Source of the DNA: Nocardioides donggukensis | GTDB lineage: Bacteria > Actinomycetota > Actinomycetes > Propionibacteriales > Nocardioidaceae | Reading direction: 5' to 3' | NCBI RefSeq assembly: GCF_014842875.1 | Contig: NZ_JACYXZ010000002.1 | Location: 372,001-436,000 of the forward strand | DNA: 64,000 nt | Shown here: piece by piece, positions 16,722-27,441 of the stretch | Numbering within the stretch: position 1 is the stretch's first letter | Layout: each line of letters opens with the position of its first letter | Notes under the pieces: model-generated | The model's database searches: none | Seen by the model: the letters and a program-made list of their open reading frames with translations, nothing else | What the model was told of the DNA's origin: nothing | Program-made: the position numbers and the translations under genes

Positions 16722-16781
16722 GCCCAGCATGGTCCCAGTCGCCGACAAGGTGCCAGTCCCCCGGCCGGCGCCCGAGCCGCG

Positions 16782-16835
16782 AGGCTCTACGTTCTGCAGG
16801 TTCTGAGCCCGGGAAACCTGCAGAACGTAGAGCCT
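16782..16835. repeat. Long perfect palindrome, 21-bp arms
   Basis: Arms 16782-16802 and 16815-16835 are perfect reverse complements (TCTACGTTCTGCAGGTT and its complement) with a 12-bp loop. It lies between two minus-strand genes, downstream of the small secreted protein, where it could stop transcription, but there is no T-tract. Arm length and perfection suggest a mobile or REP-like palindrome of a different sequence from that at 902 and 2225. Confidence 0.8.
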
Positions 16836-16852
16836 GACGTGAGGCGTTGGCG

Positions 16853-16887
16853 GGTTTCGACACGCTCGCTGCGCTCCCGGCTCAACC
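16853..16887. repeat. Dispersed actinobacterial intergenic repeat (candidate)
   Basis: The stretch beginning GGTTTCGACACGCTCGCTGC and ending GGCTCAACC resembles, from memory, a short repeat scattered between genes in many high-GC actinobacteria. It abuts the long palindrome and lies 14 bp from the stop of the next gene. There is no second copy in this window, so the assignment cannot be confirmed here. Confidence 0.5.
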
Positions 16888-16900
16888 GGCGGGCCGGCGC

Positions 16901-17206
16901 CTACTCCTCCGGACCACCCTCCTGGAGCGGGAACCGGTGCCCGTTGCAGAAGAAGCCGGGGCTGGGCGGGCCCGACTTCGTCTGGCTCGGCACGATGCCC
17001 CCGGCGCGGACGATCTGGCCGTAGGACTGCACCCGGCCCCCCTCCTCGGGGTCGTCGGGGTGGTCGTTGAGACCGGAGAACGAGCAGATCGAGTTGGCGT
17101 GCTCGGGGCCCTTCTCGACCTGGCCCTGGGCGTGTGCCGGCCCCATGCCGGCGACGGCGAGTGCGGTCACGCAGAACGGGACCGCCAGCCATGACTTCGT
17201 TCGCAT
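16901..17206 (-). CDS. Small secreted protein
   Basis: A 101-residue protein with a signal peptide (MRTKSWLAVPFCVTALAVAG, cleavage after AHA near residue 26). The mature part is hydrophilic, with cysteines in ANSICSFSGLND and GFFCNGHRF that could form one disulfide. I recognise no family. The start at 17206 has a strong AGGAGGAAGG site just upstream; a longer in-frame reading would place residues before the signal peptide. Confidence 0.75.
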   Translation of the reverse strand: MRTKSWLAVPFCVTALAVAGMGPAHAQGQVEKGPEHANSICSFSGLNDHPDDPEEGGRVQSYGQIVRAGGIVPSQTKSGPPSPGFFCNGHRFPLQEGGPEE

Positions 17207-17270
17207 TTCCTTCCTCCTGAGTTCGGCGGCGAGGCGAAGCCCCGCCGGGTCTTCTCGGAGGCTATTCCTG

Positions 17271-17298
17271 CCCGCAGGGCGCGGCATGACCCTGCGGG
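17271..17298 (-). terminator. Hairpin downstream of aconitase/TauE operon
   Basis: CCCGCAGGG (17271-17279) and CCCTGCGGG (17290-17298) pair perfectly around a 10-base loop, about 40 bp after the TauE/SafE stop. There is no T-run, so it is only a candidate terminator. Confidence 0.4.
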
Positions 17299-17338
17299 GC
17301 CTGACGACCCCAGTGCCGCGGCACTCGGGTCGGACGCC

Positions 17339-18066
17339 TCAGGCGACCGACTTCACCAGCAGCACCACCGCGGCGAAGGCGCACACGACCAGGACCAGCT
17401 GCCGGAACCGCGCGCGAGGTACGTCGTCGCGCACCTGGATGCCCACCCGGATCCCGACCGCCATCAGCGGGGCGAGGAGCAGGGCGATCAGCAGGGACTC
17501 CACCGGGATCTCGCCGGACAGGCCCAGAGCGGAGAGGCTCAGGACCACGCCCAGGAAGAAGAAGACCGCCAGCGTCGAGCGGGCCTCGGAGGGCCGCCGG
17601 TGCTGGAAGAGCAGGGCGATCGGGGGCCCGCCGATGGAGGTGGCGGTGCCGGTGACGCCCGAGGTGAAGCCGGCCCCGACCAGCGTCGCCCGGGTGATCG
17701 GGACCGAGACCGAGCGCACCGAGAGCAGCACCGCGAGCAGGACGGTGAGGCCCAGCGCCACCCCGAGCTGCTCGGGGGTGAACACGACCACCAGCCACAC
17801 CCCGAGCGCCGTGCCCGGGACCCGGGCCGGCAACGACCAGCCGATGGCCGGCCAGTCGACGTGCTCCCGCTCCCCGAAGAACGAGACGCCGGCGACGAAG
17901 AGCCCGAACCACAGCGGCAGCGACGGGACCAGCTCGGGCGCGAGGACCGCGATCACGGGCGCCGTGATCAGACCCACGCCGAGGCCGACGACGGCCTGGA
18001 CGAACGCCCCCACCAGCACGGCGAGGGCGATCGCCAGGACGACGCCGGGGCTCAGTCCGAGGAGGC

Positions 18067-18070
<4 letters not shown>
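17339..18070 (-). CDS. TauE/SafE (TSUP) family anion exporter
   Basis: A 243-residue integral membrane protein with about eight hydrophobic helices. The start [37 protein letters not shown] is the TSUP signature, and the C-terminal half repeats the fold ([16 protein letters not shown]). Such proteins move sulfite, sulfonates or other organic anions across the inner membrane. Its start overlaps the aconitase stop (ATGA), so it is co-translated with acn, although a metabolic link is not evident. Confidence 0.88.
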
Positions 18071-20889
<2,819 letters not shown>

Positions 20890-20982
20890 GGATGGCATCT
20901 CCTCAGGGGCTTGGCTGCGGATGCGGTGGTGCCCATTCTTCCCACGCGGCGGCGCCGCACGGAAGGGTGACCCACCAGAGTC

Positions 20983-20996
20983 TCTTGATATCAAGA
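20983..20996. promoter_or_regulatory. Perfect palindrome upstream of acnA
   Basis: TCTTGATATCAAGA is a perfect 14-bp palindrome 94-107 bp before the acnA start and standing out as AT-rich. This form resembles operators of UrtR-type MarR regulators; in Streptomyces the MarR protein TamR controls aconitase. A TamR-like site is an inference. Confidence 0.5.
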
Positions 20997-21024
20997 TATA
21001 TCACGCAGAGCCGAACAGCACCAG

Positions 21025-21058
21025 CGGGAGGTTCTCCCGGCCCAGCCCCGTTCAGGGG
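21025..21058 (-). terminator. Tandem hairpins after DUF3592 gene
   Basis: CGGGAG/CTCCCG around 3 bases (21025-21039) and CCCC/GGGG around 5 bases (21046-21058) lie just downstream of the minus-strand DUF3592 gene. They may end its transcript before the acnA promoter; no T-tract is present. Confidence 0.4.
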
Positions 21059-21109
21059 TGGCTTGCGTCGGGACGACGGCACGGGCCGGGCCCTCGGCGC
21101 CCGGACCAC

Positions 21110-21511
21110 TCACAGGACGACGAACAGCACCCAGAGCACGAAGACGAGCACACCCACGGCGAAGACTGCGGCCCAGAACGGCGACCTCTGCCCGGGAGCG
21201 TCCACGTAGCAGCGCCTGGGCTCGCGCGGGTCGTAGGCGACCGTGACCCGCGTGCCCGCCGTACGGGTCGTCTCGTAGCCGACCGGATTGATCGCCCAGG
21301 CCTCGACCGCGCGACCGTCGCCGTCGTGGAAGGACACCTGCACCCGGAAGGACGACGCGTCCATGTCGTTGCGGTTGTGGTCGGTCTGGAGCACCGTGCC
21401 GTCGGCGTGCGGCCAGCGTCGCTGCCGGAGGCTGCCCAGCCCCATCCTCGCGAGGACGAACACGAAGATGCCGGCGACGACGAGGGGGAACACGGTCCGG
21501 AGGAGGTCCAC
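21110..21511 (-). CDS. DUF3592 membrane protein
   Basis: A 133-residue protein with an N-terminal helix (VFPLVVAGIFVFVLARMGLGSL), an extracytoplasmic-looking middle that matches DUF3592 (WPHADGTVLQTDHNRND, VSFHDGDGRAVEA, GTRVTVAYDPREPRRCYVD) and a C-terminal helix (FWAAVFAVGVLVFVLWVLFVVL). Function unknown. The GTG at 21511 is chosen because it immediately precedes the first helix. It is divergent from the VWA-domain gene. Confidence 0.8.
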   Translation of the reverse strand: MDLLRTVFPLVVAGIFVFVLARMGLGSLRQRRWPHADGTVLQTDHNRNDMDASSFRVQVSFHDGDGRAVEAWAINPVGYETTRTAGTRVTVAYDPREPRRCYVDAPGQRSPFWAAVFAVGVLVFVLWVLFVVL

Positions 21512-21671
21512 GGGGCTCCCTGGTGCGGTGCGAGGACGGGCGGGCGGACACAGCGTGGCACAGGATCCGGGCTCCCGCTGACCACGTCGAACTAAGCCCG
21601 CGGAGCCGCCGGCCCGATCACCTAGGGTGAGGCCGTCGCGCCCCGCACACAGCGAAAGGTGGCCCTCTCGG

Positions 21672-23540
21672 ATGTCCATCCCCCACCGGCGACTCCTCGC
21701 ACCGCTGCTCCTCTGTCTCGTGGCCCTCGCCTTCGCCCCGCCCGGTGCGGCGTCCCGGGCGGCGGAGGACTCCGACCCGGGCACGCTGGTGATGGTGCTC
21801 GACTCCTCGGGCTCGATGAAGGAGCGGATCGGGGGCGGCCAGAGCCGGATCGAGGCCGCGAAGGGCGCGCTGCGTCGCGTGATCCGCTCGCTGCCCGACG
21901 AGCAGCGGGTCGGCCTGCGGGTCTACGGCTCCGAGGTCTTCTCGCGCGGCGAACCCGGCGCGTGCACCGACTCCGAGCTCGTGGTCCCGGTCGACACCGG
22001 GAACCGCGCCGATCTCGCCTCCGCCCTCGGCGACTACCGGCCCTACGGGGAGACGCCGATCGGCCACGCGCTGCGCGAGGCCGGCAAGGACGTCGGCACC
22101 GAGGGCCGGCGCAACATCGTCCTGGTCTCGGACGGCGAGCCGACCTGCCCGCCCGACCCCTGCAAGGTGGCCCGCGACCTGTCCCGCCAGGGCGTCGACC
22201 TCCGGATCGACGTCGTGGGGCTCGACGTCGACGGCGCGGCGCGCAACCAGCTCGCCTGCATCGCCCGCGCGGGCAACGGCTCCTACTACGACGTGCGCTC
22301 CTCCGAGGAGCTCGCCACCAGCCTCGAGAAGCTCTCCACGCGTGCGGCCCGCCCCTACACCGTCATCGGCGAGCCCGTCACGGGCACCGCGGACGCAGCA
22401 GACGCCCCGTCGGTCACCGCCGGCGACTGGGCCGACGAGGTCGCCCCGGCCGGCAAGGAGGGCGACACCCGCACCTACGCCGTCGAGCGGGAGATCGAAG
22501 GCTCGACCCTCCACGTGAGCGCCGCCCTGCGCAGCGACCCGAGCGTCGACGACGACGGACTGCGACTCGAGCTGTCCTCCGCCGAGGACGGCAGCAGCTG
22601 CGGTGGGAGCGGCCTCACCGCCCAGCGGACCGGCGGTGAGCTGATCGCGGTCGCTGCCTCCGCCGGCGCGCTGCGCCCCGGCGGCACGCTGGACCCCGAC
22701 ACGGCCTGCGCGAGCGGCGACCTGCTCGCGCAGGTCACCCGCCAGAACGGGACCACGACGACGCCGCTGGAGCTGCGCGTGATCGAGGAGCCGCCCGTGG
22801 AGAGCCTCGACGGGCTGCCGCAGCCGGAGGGGGGCTCCGGGTGGACGCGCCTGCGGGGAGGGAAGGCCGCCAAGGTCACCGGAGGCACCTCGTTCGACGA
22901 CGCACCCGTCCTCGAGCCCGGCACCTACCGCGACTCGATCGTGCCCGGCGAGGTGCTGACCTACCAGGTCGACGTCGAGTGGGGTCAGCGACTGACCGCC
23001 GCGTTCGTCTTCCCGCGCCTTTCGGGAAGGCTCGGCGAGGCGGTGTCCGCCGACTCCCCGATCGTCGCGACCACCGTCTTCAGCCCGGCGCGGGCACGCT
23101 CGTCGGTGCTCGCGCGCAGCGACGGCCCGAGCACCCAGGTCGCCCTGACCGACGACGGTGAGACCATCGGCGACACCATTCCGCCGGTGGCCTACCTCAA
23201 CGGCGGGCAGTCCGCCCCCGTCGACGGCGCCAGGCTGGCCGGCCGCTACACGGTCACCGTGTTCATGGACCAGTCCGAGGGCGGTCCGAGCTACCTGACG
23301 CCGTTCACGCTGCGGCTCGGCCTGGTCGGCGAGCCCGGCGACGCGCCGCCGTACGTCGAGGAGCCCGAGGACCCCGAGCAGAGCACCCCCTCCCCCGACC
23401 CCGACCCCGAGCCGGACGCCGCGCCCGAGCCCGATCAGGACGAGGACTCCTCGCTGCTGCTGTGGCTGGGCCCGCTGGCGCTGCTCGTCATCCTGGTCGC
23501 CGGGGTGGTCCTGGTCAGGGCCCGGCGCACCCGGGACTGA
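21672..23540 (+). CDS. Secreted/anchored VWA-domain protein
   Basis: A 622-residue surface protein. Residues 1-30 are a signal peptide (LLAPLLLCLVALAFAPPGAA). A von Willebrand A domain (about 37-215) has an intact metal site: VMVLDSSGSM (DxSxS), ETPIGHAL (Thr) and VLVSDGEPTC (Asp). The central region is beta-rich. Near the C-terminus an acidic, Pro-rich stretch (PSPDPDPEPDAAPEPDQDED) leads to a transmembrane helix (LLLWLGPLALLVILVAGVVL) and a basic tail, so the protein is anchored with the VWA domain outside. Ligand unknown; VWA proteins of this build often act in adhesion or envelope assembly. Confidence 0.85.
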   Translation: MSIPHRRLLAPLLLCLVALAFAPPGAASRAAEDSDPGTLVMVLDSSGSMKERIGGGQSRIEAAKGALRRVIRSLPDEQRVGLRVYGSEVFSRGEPGACTDSELVVPVDTGNRADLASALGDYRPYGETPIGHALREAGKDVGTEGRRNIVLVSDGEPTCPPDPCKVARDLSRQGVDLRIDVVGLDVDGAARNQLACIARAGNGSYYDVRSSEELATSLEKLSTRAARPYTVIGEPVTGTADAADAPSVTAGDWADEVAPAGKEGDTRTYAVEREIEGSTLHVSAALRSDPSVDDDGLRLELSSAEDGSSCGGSGLTAQRTGGELIAVAASAGALRPGGTLDPDTACASGDLLAQVTRQNGTTTTPLELRVIEEPPVESLDGLPQPEGGSGWTRLRGGKAAKVTGGTSFDDAPVLEPGTYRDSIVPGEVLTYQVDVEWGQRLTAAFVFPRLSGRLGEAVSADSPIVATTVFSPARARSSVLARSDGPSTQVALTDDGETIGDTIPPVAYLNGGQSAPVDGARLAGRYTVTVFMDQSEGGPSYLTPFTLRLGLVGEPGDAPPYVEEPEDPEQSTPSPDPDPEPDAAPEPDQDEDSSLLLWLGPLALLVILVAGVVLVRARRTRD

Positions 23541-23586
23541 GGGGCGTCCCGACGACCCTGGGCCGCTCCGAGAGAGCCGACTGACC

Positions 23587-24066
23587 TCACTCGGATGGAC
23601 GCTCCGGGTCGGCAATCCGCTCGAACGCGTCGGCGACGGAGTCGAGGTCCACCTCGCCGAGGTGGTCGAAGACGTGGGCGCGTGCGCTCGCGAGGTGGGC
23701 GACCCAAGCGTCTTGCAGCTCTTGGAGTCCCGCACCGGTGAGAACGGCGTCCCAGCCCCGGCCATCGTCCGGGGAGCGTTCCCGCTCGACCAGACCGATC
23801 TTCTGCAACCGGTCGACGACCCGAGAGATCCCGCTCATCGACATCGCTGCGCCGCCGGCGAGATCGGTCATCCGCATCCGCCGGTCGGGTGCCTCGGACA
23901 CGTGGACGAGCACGAAGTAGTCGGTCGCCGAGAGCCGGGTCTCGCGGACGAGGTCGGCGTCGAGCTTGCGCGGCAGGACTGCCAGCAGCCGGGTCAGTGA
24001 CCGCATGAACCGCTCCTCACTGGGGGACAGCGGCTCGACGGTGGGAGGTCGTGTGCGCATGCTCAC
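23587..24066 (-). CDS. MarR-family transcriptional regulator
   Basis: A 159-residue winged-helix regulator: ATDYFVLVHVSEAPDRRMRMTDLAGG leads into the recognition region MSMSGISRVVDRLQKIGLVERERSPDDGRGWDAVLT. It is divergent from the SDR/SnoaL/LLM operon with 78 bp between start codons, and that gap holds a palindrome, so it very likely regulates both itself and the operon. ATG at 24066 or 24060 are both possible. Confidence 0.9.
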   Translation of the reverse strand: MSMRTRPPTVEPLSPSEERFMRSLTRLLAVLPRKLDADLVRETRLSATDYFVLVHVSEAPDRRMRMTDLAGGAAMSMSGISRVVDRLQKIGLVERERSPDDGRGWDAVLTGAGLQELQDAWVAHLASARAHVFDHLGEVDLDSVADAFERIADPERPSE

Positions 24067-24071
24067 ATGTT

Positions 24072-24095
24072 AGTTGCTTGAGCAAGCACCAACTG
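24072..24095. promoter_or_regulatory. Candidate MarR operator
   Basis: TGCTTG (24075-24080) and CAAGCA (24083-24088) form an inverted repeat around AG, immediately upstream of the MarR start, with AGTT and AACT nearby on the outside. AAGCAAGT recurs at 24116-24123, closer to the operon start, and may be a second half-site. Confidence 0.5.
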
Positions 24096-24144
24096 GCTGT
24101 AGTGTTTGTTTCACGAAGCAAGTAAATCTGGCAGGAGATGCATC

Positions 24145-24999
24145 ATGAGTGCTGACATCGAGCGGGTGGCCGTGGTGACCGGGGCGGGGAGCGGTCTCGG
24201 CCGTGAGATCTCCCTGGGACTGGCAGCACGCGGATACCGGGTCTTCGGGACCGCCTTCGCGACGGCAGAGGTTGCCGAGCTCGACGCCGCGTCGGGCGGC
24301 GCCGTACGGCTCGAGGTCGTCGACATCGTCGACTCCGCCGCGGTCGGCGCGTGGGCCGAGAGCGTGCAGGACGAGGTCGCAGGCGTTGACCTGCTGATGA
24401 GCAACGCCGGCATCCTCACCCCGGGCCCGATCGAGCTGCTGTCGATCGACGACGTCCGCCGCGAGTTCGAGGTGAACACCTTCGGGCCGCTGCGGGTGGT
24501 CAACGCGTTCCTGCCCTCGCTGCGAGCCGCACGCGGGCGCATCGTCCAGATCAGCACCATCACCGCAACCGTGCCGCTGCCGTTCAACGCGGCCTCGGGA
24601 GCGTCGAAGGCGGCGGCGGAGGTCTTCGCCGACGTCTATCGCGCCGAGCTGAAGCAGTTCGGCATCGACGTCACCATCGTCTCGCCCGGCAGCATGCTCA
24701 CCGGCGGCCCGGCAAAATCGGCAGCTGCGTTCGAGCGGCTCCTCTCTGCCATGACCCCACAGGGACGTGAGCTCTATGGGGCGCCCTTCGCGCGGTTCGC
24801 GGAGCAGTTCAACGCCAACCAGGGCAAGGGGATCACCGCGACTGACGCGGCCACCCAGGTCATCGAGGTGGCTGAGGAACAGCCAGCACCGAGCCGACGG
24901 ACCGTGGGGCCCGACGCCGCCGCGCTGCTGCAAGCCTCCAAGACCATGACCGACGACGAGCTCGACGCGCTGCGACTGCAGCTCGGCGGTCTCGCCTGA
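24145..24999 (+). CDS. SDR-family oxidoreductase
   Basis: A 284-residue classical short-chain dehydrogenase. The cofactor motif TGAGSGLGREI is at about residues 11-21, NAGILTPGPIELL at about 91, and the catalytic Ser is near ISTITATVPLPFN. At the usual Tyr position the sequence reads FNAASGASKAAAEVF, so the tyrosine of YxxxK appears to be replaced by Ser or Ala, which would impair normal SDR catalysis. It heads an operon with the SnoaL-like and LLM-hemerythrin genes and is divergent from MarR. RBS AGGAG precedes the ATG. Confidence 0.85.
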   Translation: MSADIERVAVVTGAGSGLGREISLGLAARGYRVFGTAFATAEVAELDAASGGAVRLEVVDIVDSAAVGAWAESVQDEVAGVDLLMSNAGILTPGPIELLSIDDVRREFEVNTFGPLRVVNAFLPSLRAARGRIVQISTITATVPLPFNAASGASKAAAEVFADVYRAELKQFGIDVTIVSPGSMLTGGPAKSAAAFERLLSAMTPQGRELYGAPFARFAEQFNANQGKGITATDAATQVIEVAEEQPAPSRRTVGPDAAALLQASKTMTDDELDALRLQLGGLA

Positions 25000-25051
25000 G
25001 CCCCCACCAGCCTTTCCAACCACCGCTACACCAACAACGGGAGACAACATC

Positions 25052-25480
25052 ATGATCGAGATCGTGGACACCACCGACACCCGGGCCGTGCGCAACAAGG
25101 ACAACCTGATCGCCTTCTACCGCCGCGCCATCAACGACAAGCAGCCGCGCGAGGCCGCCGCGGCGCTCGTCGCGGACGACTACGTCCAGCACAACCCGCT
25201 GCTTCCCGACGGCGGGGCGATGCTGGGCGAGACGTTCGCTGCCGTCGTCGAGGCGCACCCGCTCGCCCGGGTCGAGATCCACCGGATCATCGCTGTGGGC
25301 GACTGGGTGTGGGCGCACGTGAACTTCCTCAACCTCTACAGTGACGACCCCGACGACCTCGGGATCGCCGGGGTCGACATCTGGAAGATGGACTCCGACG
25401 GCGTGGCCCTCGAGCACTGGGACGTCCTGCAGCCCGTGGTCGCCGAGGCCGAGACCGTCAGCGGCCACAGCGTCTTCTGA
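25052..25480 (+). CDS. SnoaL-like polyketide-cyclase-fold protein
   Basis: A 142-residue NTF2-like (SnoaL-type) protein: NKDNLIAFYRRAINDKQPREAAAALVADDYVQHNPLLPDG is the typical N-terminal half, followed by VEIHRIIAVGDWVWAHVNF and GVDIWKMDSDGVALEHWDVLQ. Many members are small enzymes or binding proteins of unknown specificity. It lies 52 bases after the SDR gene and 16 before the LLM-hemerythrin gene. Confidence 0.85.
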   Translation: MIEIVDTTDTRAVRNKDNLIAFYRRAINDKQPREAAAALVADDYVQHNPLLPDGGAMLGETFAAVVEAHPLARVEIHRIIAVGDWVWAHVNFLNLYSDDPDDLGIAGVDIWKMDSDGVALEHWDVLQPVVAEAETVSGHSVF

Positions 25481-25496
25481 GCCGGAGGATCCTCAC

Positions 25497-27029
25497 GTGA
25501 CCGACTATCTGCACGACCTCCAGTTCGGCTCGTTCCTGACTCCGGACAACCGGCGCCCCGACGACACCGTCGCGCTCGCCTTGCTGAGCGAGCAGATCGG
25601 CCTGGACCTGGTGACCTTTCAGGACCACCCCTACCAACCGAGCTTCCTCGACACCTGGACGTTGCTGTCCTATGTCGCCGCCCGCACGTCGACGGTGCGG
25701 CTCTCGCCCAACGTCCTCAACGTGCCGTTGCGACCACCGGCCGTCCTGGCCCGCAGCGCGGCCTCTCTCGACCTGCTCTCGGGTGGTCGGGTCGACCTCG
25801 CCCTCGGGGCAGGCGCGTTCTGGGACGCGATCGCGGCGATGGGGGTGCCGCGGCTCAGCCCGGGCGAGAGCGTGGTCGCGCTGGCGGAGGCGATCGAGGT
25901 GATCCGCCAGATCTGGGACGCCGACGCGCGTGGAGGGGTGCGGGTGGACGGCATTCACCACCAGGTGCAGGGAGCCAAGCGTGGTCCGGCGCCGAGCCAC
26001 GACATCGGTCTGTGGGTCGGCGCCCTGAAGCCTCGGATGTTGCGACTGATCGGTCGCAGCGCTGACGGCTGGCTGCCGTCGTTGTTCTATCTCCAGCCCG
26101 GCGACCTCGCCCGCGGCAACGCCGTCATCGACGAGGCCGCGACCGAGGCGGGCCGCGACCCCGGCCAGGTGCGGCGCCTGCTCAACGTGGCAGGGACGTT
26201 CTCCGGCACCGCACGCGCGCAGTTGGACGGCCCTCCCGAGCACTGGGCCGCCGAGCTGACCCAGCTGACCCTCACCGAGGGGGTCAGCACGTTCATCCTC
26301 GCCAGCGACGACTCCCGACAGCTGCGGGTCTTCGCCGAGGAGGTGGCGCCGGCGGTCCGCGAGCTCGTCGGCGCGGCCCGGGCTGGGGCGGTGAGCACTC
26401 CGCGCCCGGCGACCGCGGTGCCGCTGACGAGGACCGCCCTCGCCGTGCGTGCGACGCCGGCGCCGGCCCCTCGGGGCAGTGAGACGGTCCTGGACGAGGC
26501 GGCACGTCCCGACGCCCCGACGCCCGACCCCGATCGGCGCTACACCCCGCACGAGCAGGCCACCGGCCAGCACCTCGTCGACATCCACGACCACCTGCGC
26601 GCCGAGCTCGAACAGCTCAACGACCTCATCGAGCAGGTGGCCACCGGGATGATCGGGGCAGCGGCGGCGCGCTCGCACATCAGCGCGATGACGCTGCGCC
26701 AGAACAAGTGGGTTCTCGGCGGCTACTGCGAGAGCTACTGCCGCGTGGTGACGACCCACCACATGCTCGAGGACCAGGGCATCTTCCCGCACCTGCGCCG
26801 TCATGACCCTCGGTTGGGGCCTGTCGTCGACCAGCTCCAAGTCGAGCACGAGCTGATCCACGAGGTCCTCGAGGAGGTCGACCGTGCGCTGGTGACCTTC
26901 GTCTCCGTCGAGGACGGGATGGCGGATCTGCGCCGCGCGGTCGACCTCCTCTCCGACACCCTGCTCTCGCACCTGTCCTACGAGGAGCAGGCGCTCATCG
27001 AGCCGATCGCGCGGTTCGGGCTGGGCTGA
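25497..27029 (+). CDS. LLM-class flavin oxidoreductase fused to hemerythrin domain
   Basis: A 510-residue two-domain protein. Residues 1-~300 are a luciferase-like (LLM) TIM barrel, with VTFQDHPYQPSFLDTWTLLSYVAART, LSPNVLNVPLRPPAVLARSAASLDLLSGGRVDLALGAGAF and GLWVGALKPRMLRLIGRSADGWLPS; these bind FMN or F420. After a Pro/Ala/Thr-rich linker (~305-345) comes a hemerythrin-like domain (~346-510) whose His/Glu ligands lie in VDIHDHLRAELEQL, THHMLEDQGIFPHL, VEHELIHEVLEEV and HLSYEEQALIEP. Probably a flavin oxidoreductase with an attached di-iron oxygen or nitric oxide sensor. GTG start at 25497 follows GGAGGA. Confidence 0.9.
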   Translation: MTDYLHDLQFGSFLTPDNRRPDDTVALALLSEQIGLDLVTFQDHPYQPSFLDTWTLLSYVAARTSTVRLSPNVLNVPLRPPAVLARSAASLDLLSGGRVDLALGAGAFWDAIAAMGVPRLSPGESVVALAEAIEVIRQIWDADARGGVRVDGIHHQVQGAKRGPAPSHDIGLWVGALKPRMLRLIGRSADGWLPSLFYLQPGDLARGNAVIDEAATEAGRDPGQVRRLLNVAGTFSGTARAQLDGPPEHWAAELTQLTLTEGVSTFILASDDSRQLRVFAEEVAPAVRELVGAARAGAVSTPRPATAVPLTRTALAVRATPAPAPRGSETVLDEAARPDAPTPDPDRRYTPHEQATGQHLVDIHDHLRAELEQLNDLIEQVATGMIGAAAARSHISAMTLRQNKWVLGGYCESYCRVVTTHHMLEDQGIFPHLRRHDPRLGPVVDQLQVEHELIHEVLEEVDRALVTFVSVEDGMADLRRAVDLLSDTLLSHLSYEEQALIEPIARFGLG

Positions 27030-27171
27030 TCGCTCGCCCCGCCGGCTGCTCGGTGTGGCTGTCAGTCATCGGCGCGGCGAGGTCCTCGGGGGCCAGGAGG
27101 GCAGGCGGGGGTGGCGGCCCCCAGCTGAAGCACCTCGGCCCCCTCGAGCACGTCGGAGCTCATCCAAGGGG

Positions 27172-27237
27172 ATGACATCCATGTCGTTCGTCTTGCTGGC
27201 CGACCCGGACGACAATCTGTTCTGCGCCATGGCCCGA
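27172..27237 (+). pseudogene. Glyoxalase/VOC-domain remnant
   Basis: In one plus-strand frame MSFVLLADPDDNLFCAM closely matches the C-terminal strand of VOC/glyoxalase-like proteins (consensus WVVLADPEGNEFCV). Nothing VOC-like precedes or follows it, so this is a short decayed piece of such a gene. It is too short to be sure. Confidence 0.5.
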
Positions 27238-27342
27238 CTCGTCGGCTGCAGGTCCGGGCGGCTTGTCTGCGCATGTCAAGACGTCCTACAACCGGAACCT
27301 CCAGCGGGACGGCCGCTGGCCAGCCCCCGGCGGGTCGGATTG

Positions 27343-27354
27343 CCAAAGCGAGCC
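27343..27354. repeat. 12-bp repeat, left of toxin-antitoxin pair
   Basis: CCAAAGCGAGCC, identical and in the same orientation to 28117-28128. The two copies bracket the RHH/BrnT-like pair at a distance of 774 bp. The similar AAAGTGAGCC at 28141-28150 recalls ends of IS21-like elements, but no transposase is present. Confidence 0.45.
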
Positions 27355-27441
27355 CAGGTGAGCCTGGTGGCCCGTTCTCGGTGCTCGAGCTCGCGGCGAC
27401 CATGGCCTTGCAGCGAAGACCATTCGTATTACACTTGCATC

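Larger units (their letters stand above)
27030..27441. other. 412-bp gene-poor stretch
   Basis: No intact gene is evident here. It contains a short remnant of a glyoxalase-type gene (27172-27237), the first copy of a 12-bp repeat (27343-27354), and probably the promoter of the RHH gene at its right end, where ATTCGTATTACACTTGCATC is notably AT-rich. Confidence 0.6.
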
